Assembly: GCA_903919925.1 (NCBI GenBank)
Contig: CAIXKO010000035.1
Location: forward strand, 1-38,115
Source: an uncultured Bacteroidota bacterium
GTDB lineage: Bacteria; Bacteroidota; Bacteroidia; Bacteroidales; UBA12481
Length of the DNA: 38,115 bases
Direction: 5' to 3'
This document shows positions 37,044 to 38,115 of the stretch, in pieces. The notes under the pieces are model-generated. The model was not told the DNA's origin, searched no databases, and was given only the letters and a program-made list of their open reading frames with translations. Each line of letters starts with the position of its first letter. The first letter of the stretch is position 1. Position numbers and translations under genes: made by a program.

Positions 37044-38115
37044 ATGAGGACATTGAATTATATATTGGTGGTGGGATTGACCATGGGAATGGTGGGATGC
37101 GATAAGAATCGTGAACCGGCAGAGGTGCAGCCGGTTGCGTACTTTAAGATGAGTCCTGAGAGGGGGAATACCACCACTGTGTTCCATTTTAACACCGATT
37201 CAGTTACCCGCCAGGGCACCCGTGATTATCCCGTGATGGTGCGATGGGATTGGGATGCAGATGGTATTTGGGACCGGATGTACTCAACAGGTAGTGAGAT
37301 TACGCACCGCTTTTTTAAACCCGGAAACTATACCATCATAATGGAAGCCTCCACGCTTAACGGAAAACGCGATAGCACCCTGTTTTCCACCGTGGTAACG
37401 CAAGGGTATTCTGCGCCTAGGGCAGCTTTTGGCATGAGTCCGGATTCGGCAAACATAACCAATGAATTCACCTTTGATGCCAGCCTTTCAAAGGACGATG
37501 AAGATTCACTTAATCAACTGGAATTCCGATGGGATTTTGATGGGGATCAAATCTGGGATAGCGGATTTTCATCGAACCCATTAGCTAAACACAAGTATTC
37601 CGATGATGAAAATTACCCGGTCAGGCTCGAAGTCAGAGATCCGCAGCAGATGACCTCAATCAAAATTAATGTACTGAAAGTAACCCGTTTGAACGATAAA
37701 ATAGTGCCATTGTTTACTCATGAATGCTGGCCTTGCACCATTGAAGATACGGTGCGGTTTGATGCTACATCAAGCTATTACCAGGATAGGCCTGATTCAA
37801 AATTGCTTTATTCCTGGGATGTGGGTAACGATAATCTTTGGGAGGAAACACTTAAAGAAACACCTTTTTACCAGCCAGTCATCGGACAAGAAGGAAAAAA
37901 AGCAATCAAGTTACGGGTGACCGACGAGCTGGGATTATATATGGACGGCATCGACACGGTTGAGTTGTTTCCCCTGAATTCAGCGCCTGTTACCCGGTTA
38001 GTGATCGGGAACCGCATCGGTAACACCGGCTCAGTATTCCTGTTACATCTTAAAAGAAGTACGGACCGGGACAACAGTGTGATGGATCTGGTTGCCCGCT
38101 GGGATATCAATAACG
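37044..38115 (+). CDS. PKD-repeat lipoprotein, copy C2, cut by the window edge
   Basis: The frame is open from the ATG at 37044 to the last base (357 codons, no stop). It begins with an SPII signal (LNYILVVGLTMGMVGC, Cys19). Three PKD-like domains are complete: WDWDADGIWD, WDFDGDQIWDS and WDVGNDNLWEE. A fourth is starting at the edge with ARWDINN. The order, lipoprotein signal and WD cores match C1, including the 'DDEDSLNQL' segment of the second PKD domain, which is shared. By analogy the missing part should hold the rest of PKD 4 and probably a FISUMP domain. It starts 20 bp after the 8-bp array and is the last gene of the second cassette seen here. Confidence 0.9.
   Translation, partial: MRTLNYILVVGLTMGMVGCDKNREPAEVQPVAYFKMSPERGNTTTVFHFNTDSVTRQGTRDYPVMVRWDWDADGIWDRMYSTGSEITHRFFKPGNYTIIMEASTLNGKRDSTLFSTVVTQGYSAPRAAFGMSPDSANITNEFTFDASLSKDDEDSLNQLEFRWDFDGDQIWDSGFSSNPLAKHKYSDDENYPVRLEVRDPQQMTSIKINVLKVTRLNDKIVPLFTHECWPCTIEDTVRFDATSSYYQDRPDSKLLYSWDVGNDNLWEETLKETPFYQPVIGQEGKKAIKLRVTDELGLYMDGIDTVELFPLNSAPVTRLVIGNRIGNTGSVFLLHLKRSTDRDNSVMDLVARWDINN

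Noticed and set aside
36852-37187. Minus-strand frame with His-Pro-Leu-Thr-Ser repeats
   Set aside because: It is the translation of the 8-bp array in reverse; it overlaps the A2 and C2 genes, which have clear domains and signals.
1-38115. tRNA, rRNA, insertion sequence, prophage or integrase genes
   Set aside because: No tRNA-like cloverleaf, rRNA-like stretch, transposase or integrase frame could be recognised on either strand.

Overview
The window looks like a chromosomal segment of a free-living or environmental member of the Bacteroidota, probably Bacteroidales-like. Several features point there: a TonB-dependent receptor with an N-terminal carboxypeptidase-like domain; a type IX secretion (T9SS) C-terminal sorting domain; many SPII lipoproteins, including DUF4249-like and FISUMP (Fibrobacter succinogenes major paralogous) domain proteins; and upstream boxes resembling the Bacteroidota -7 consensus TAnnTTTG. 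I see no rRNA, tRNA, insertion sequence, prophage or CRISPR array. Both window edges cut genes: xseA at the left and a PKD-repeat lipoprotein at the right.

Layout. 1-1148 holds the two exonuclease VII subunits (xseA tail, xseB), split by a PNPOx/Nim-like flavoprotein gene and a 9-bp tandem array. 1276-4300 holds a secreted TPR protein with a clean terminator, a tandem two-domain SGNH/GDSL hydrolase and a small beta-barrel protein. 4295-7237 (minus) holds a TonB-dependent receptor behind a TPP riboswitch, so probably a thiamine-compound receptor, and a thioredoxin. 7412-9428 holds a CCA-adding/HD nucleotidyltransferase and a flavin reductase. 9461-15099 (minus) is a run of three lipoproteins: EEP-family phosphatase/nuclease, beta-helix, and a 993-residue protein with eight Ig/PKD-like repeats ending in FISUMP.

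15205-22606 (plus) is a tightly packed unit: YtcJ-like amidohydrolase lipoprotein, CrcB fluoride channel, DUF190 protein, GH123/DUF4091-like protein, URO-D family protein and a DUF5703/GH95-like protein. 22608-25928 (minus) is a Tricorn-type S41 protease whose coding sequence contains twelve copies of a 9-bp repeat. 26143-32037 (plus) is a papain-like protease exported by T9SS, then a GT2 glycosyltransferase, a SAM methyltransferase and a polytopic GT39-like membrane protein.

32190 to the right edge is a duplicated surface-lipoprotein cassette in the order A1-B1-C1-B2-A2-C2. A is DUF4249-like, B is a small lipoprotein with an invariant CLCxGDSC motif, and C is a PKD-repeat protein (FISUMP-ended in C1, cut by the window edge in C2). 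This cassette is the best candidate here for an undescribed surface system.

A second theme is a family of short tandem arrays with periods 9, 7 and 8 bp, all built around GTGA. They lie between genes at three places and inside the Tricorn reading frame at a fourth; two of them begin within the stop codon of the preceding gene. All functional statements rest on reading the sequence and on family knowledge; no database search was run.
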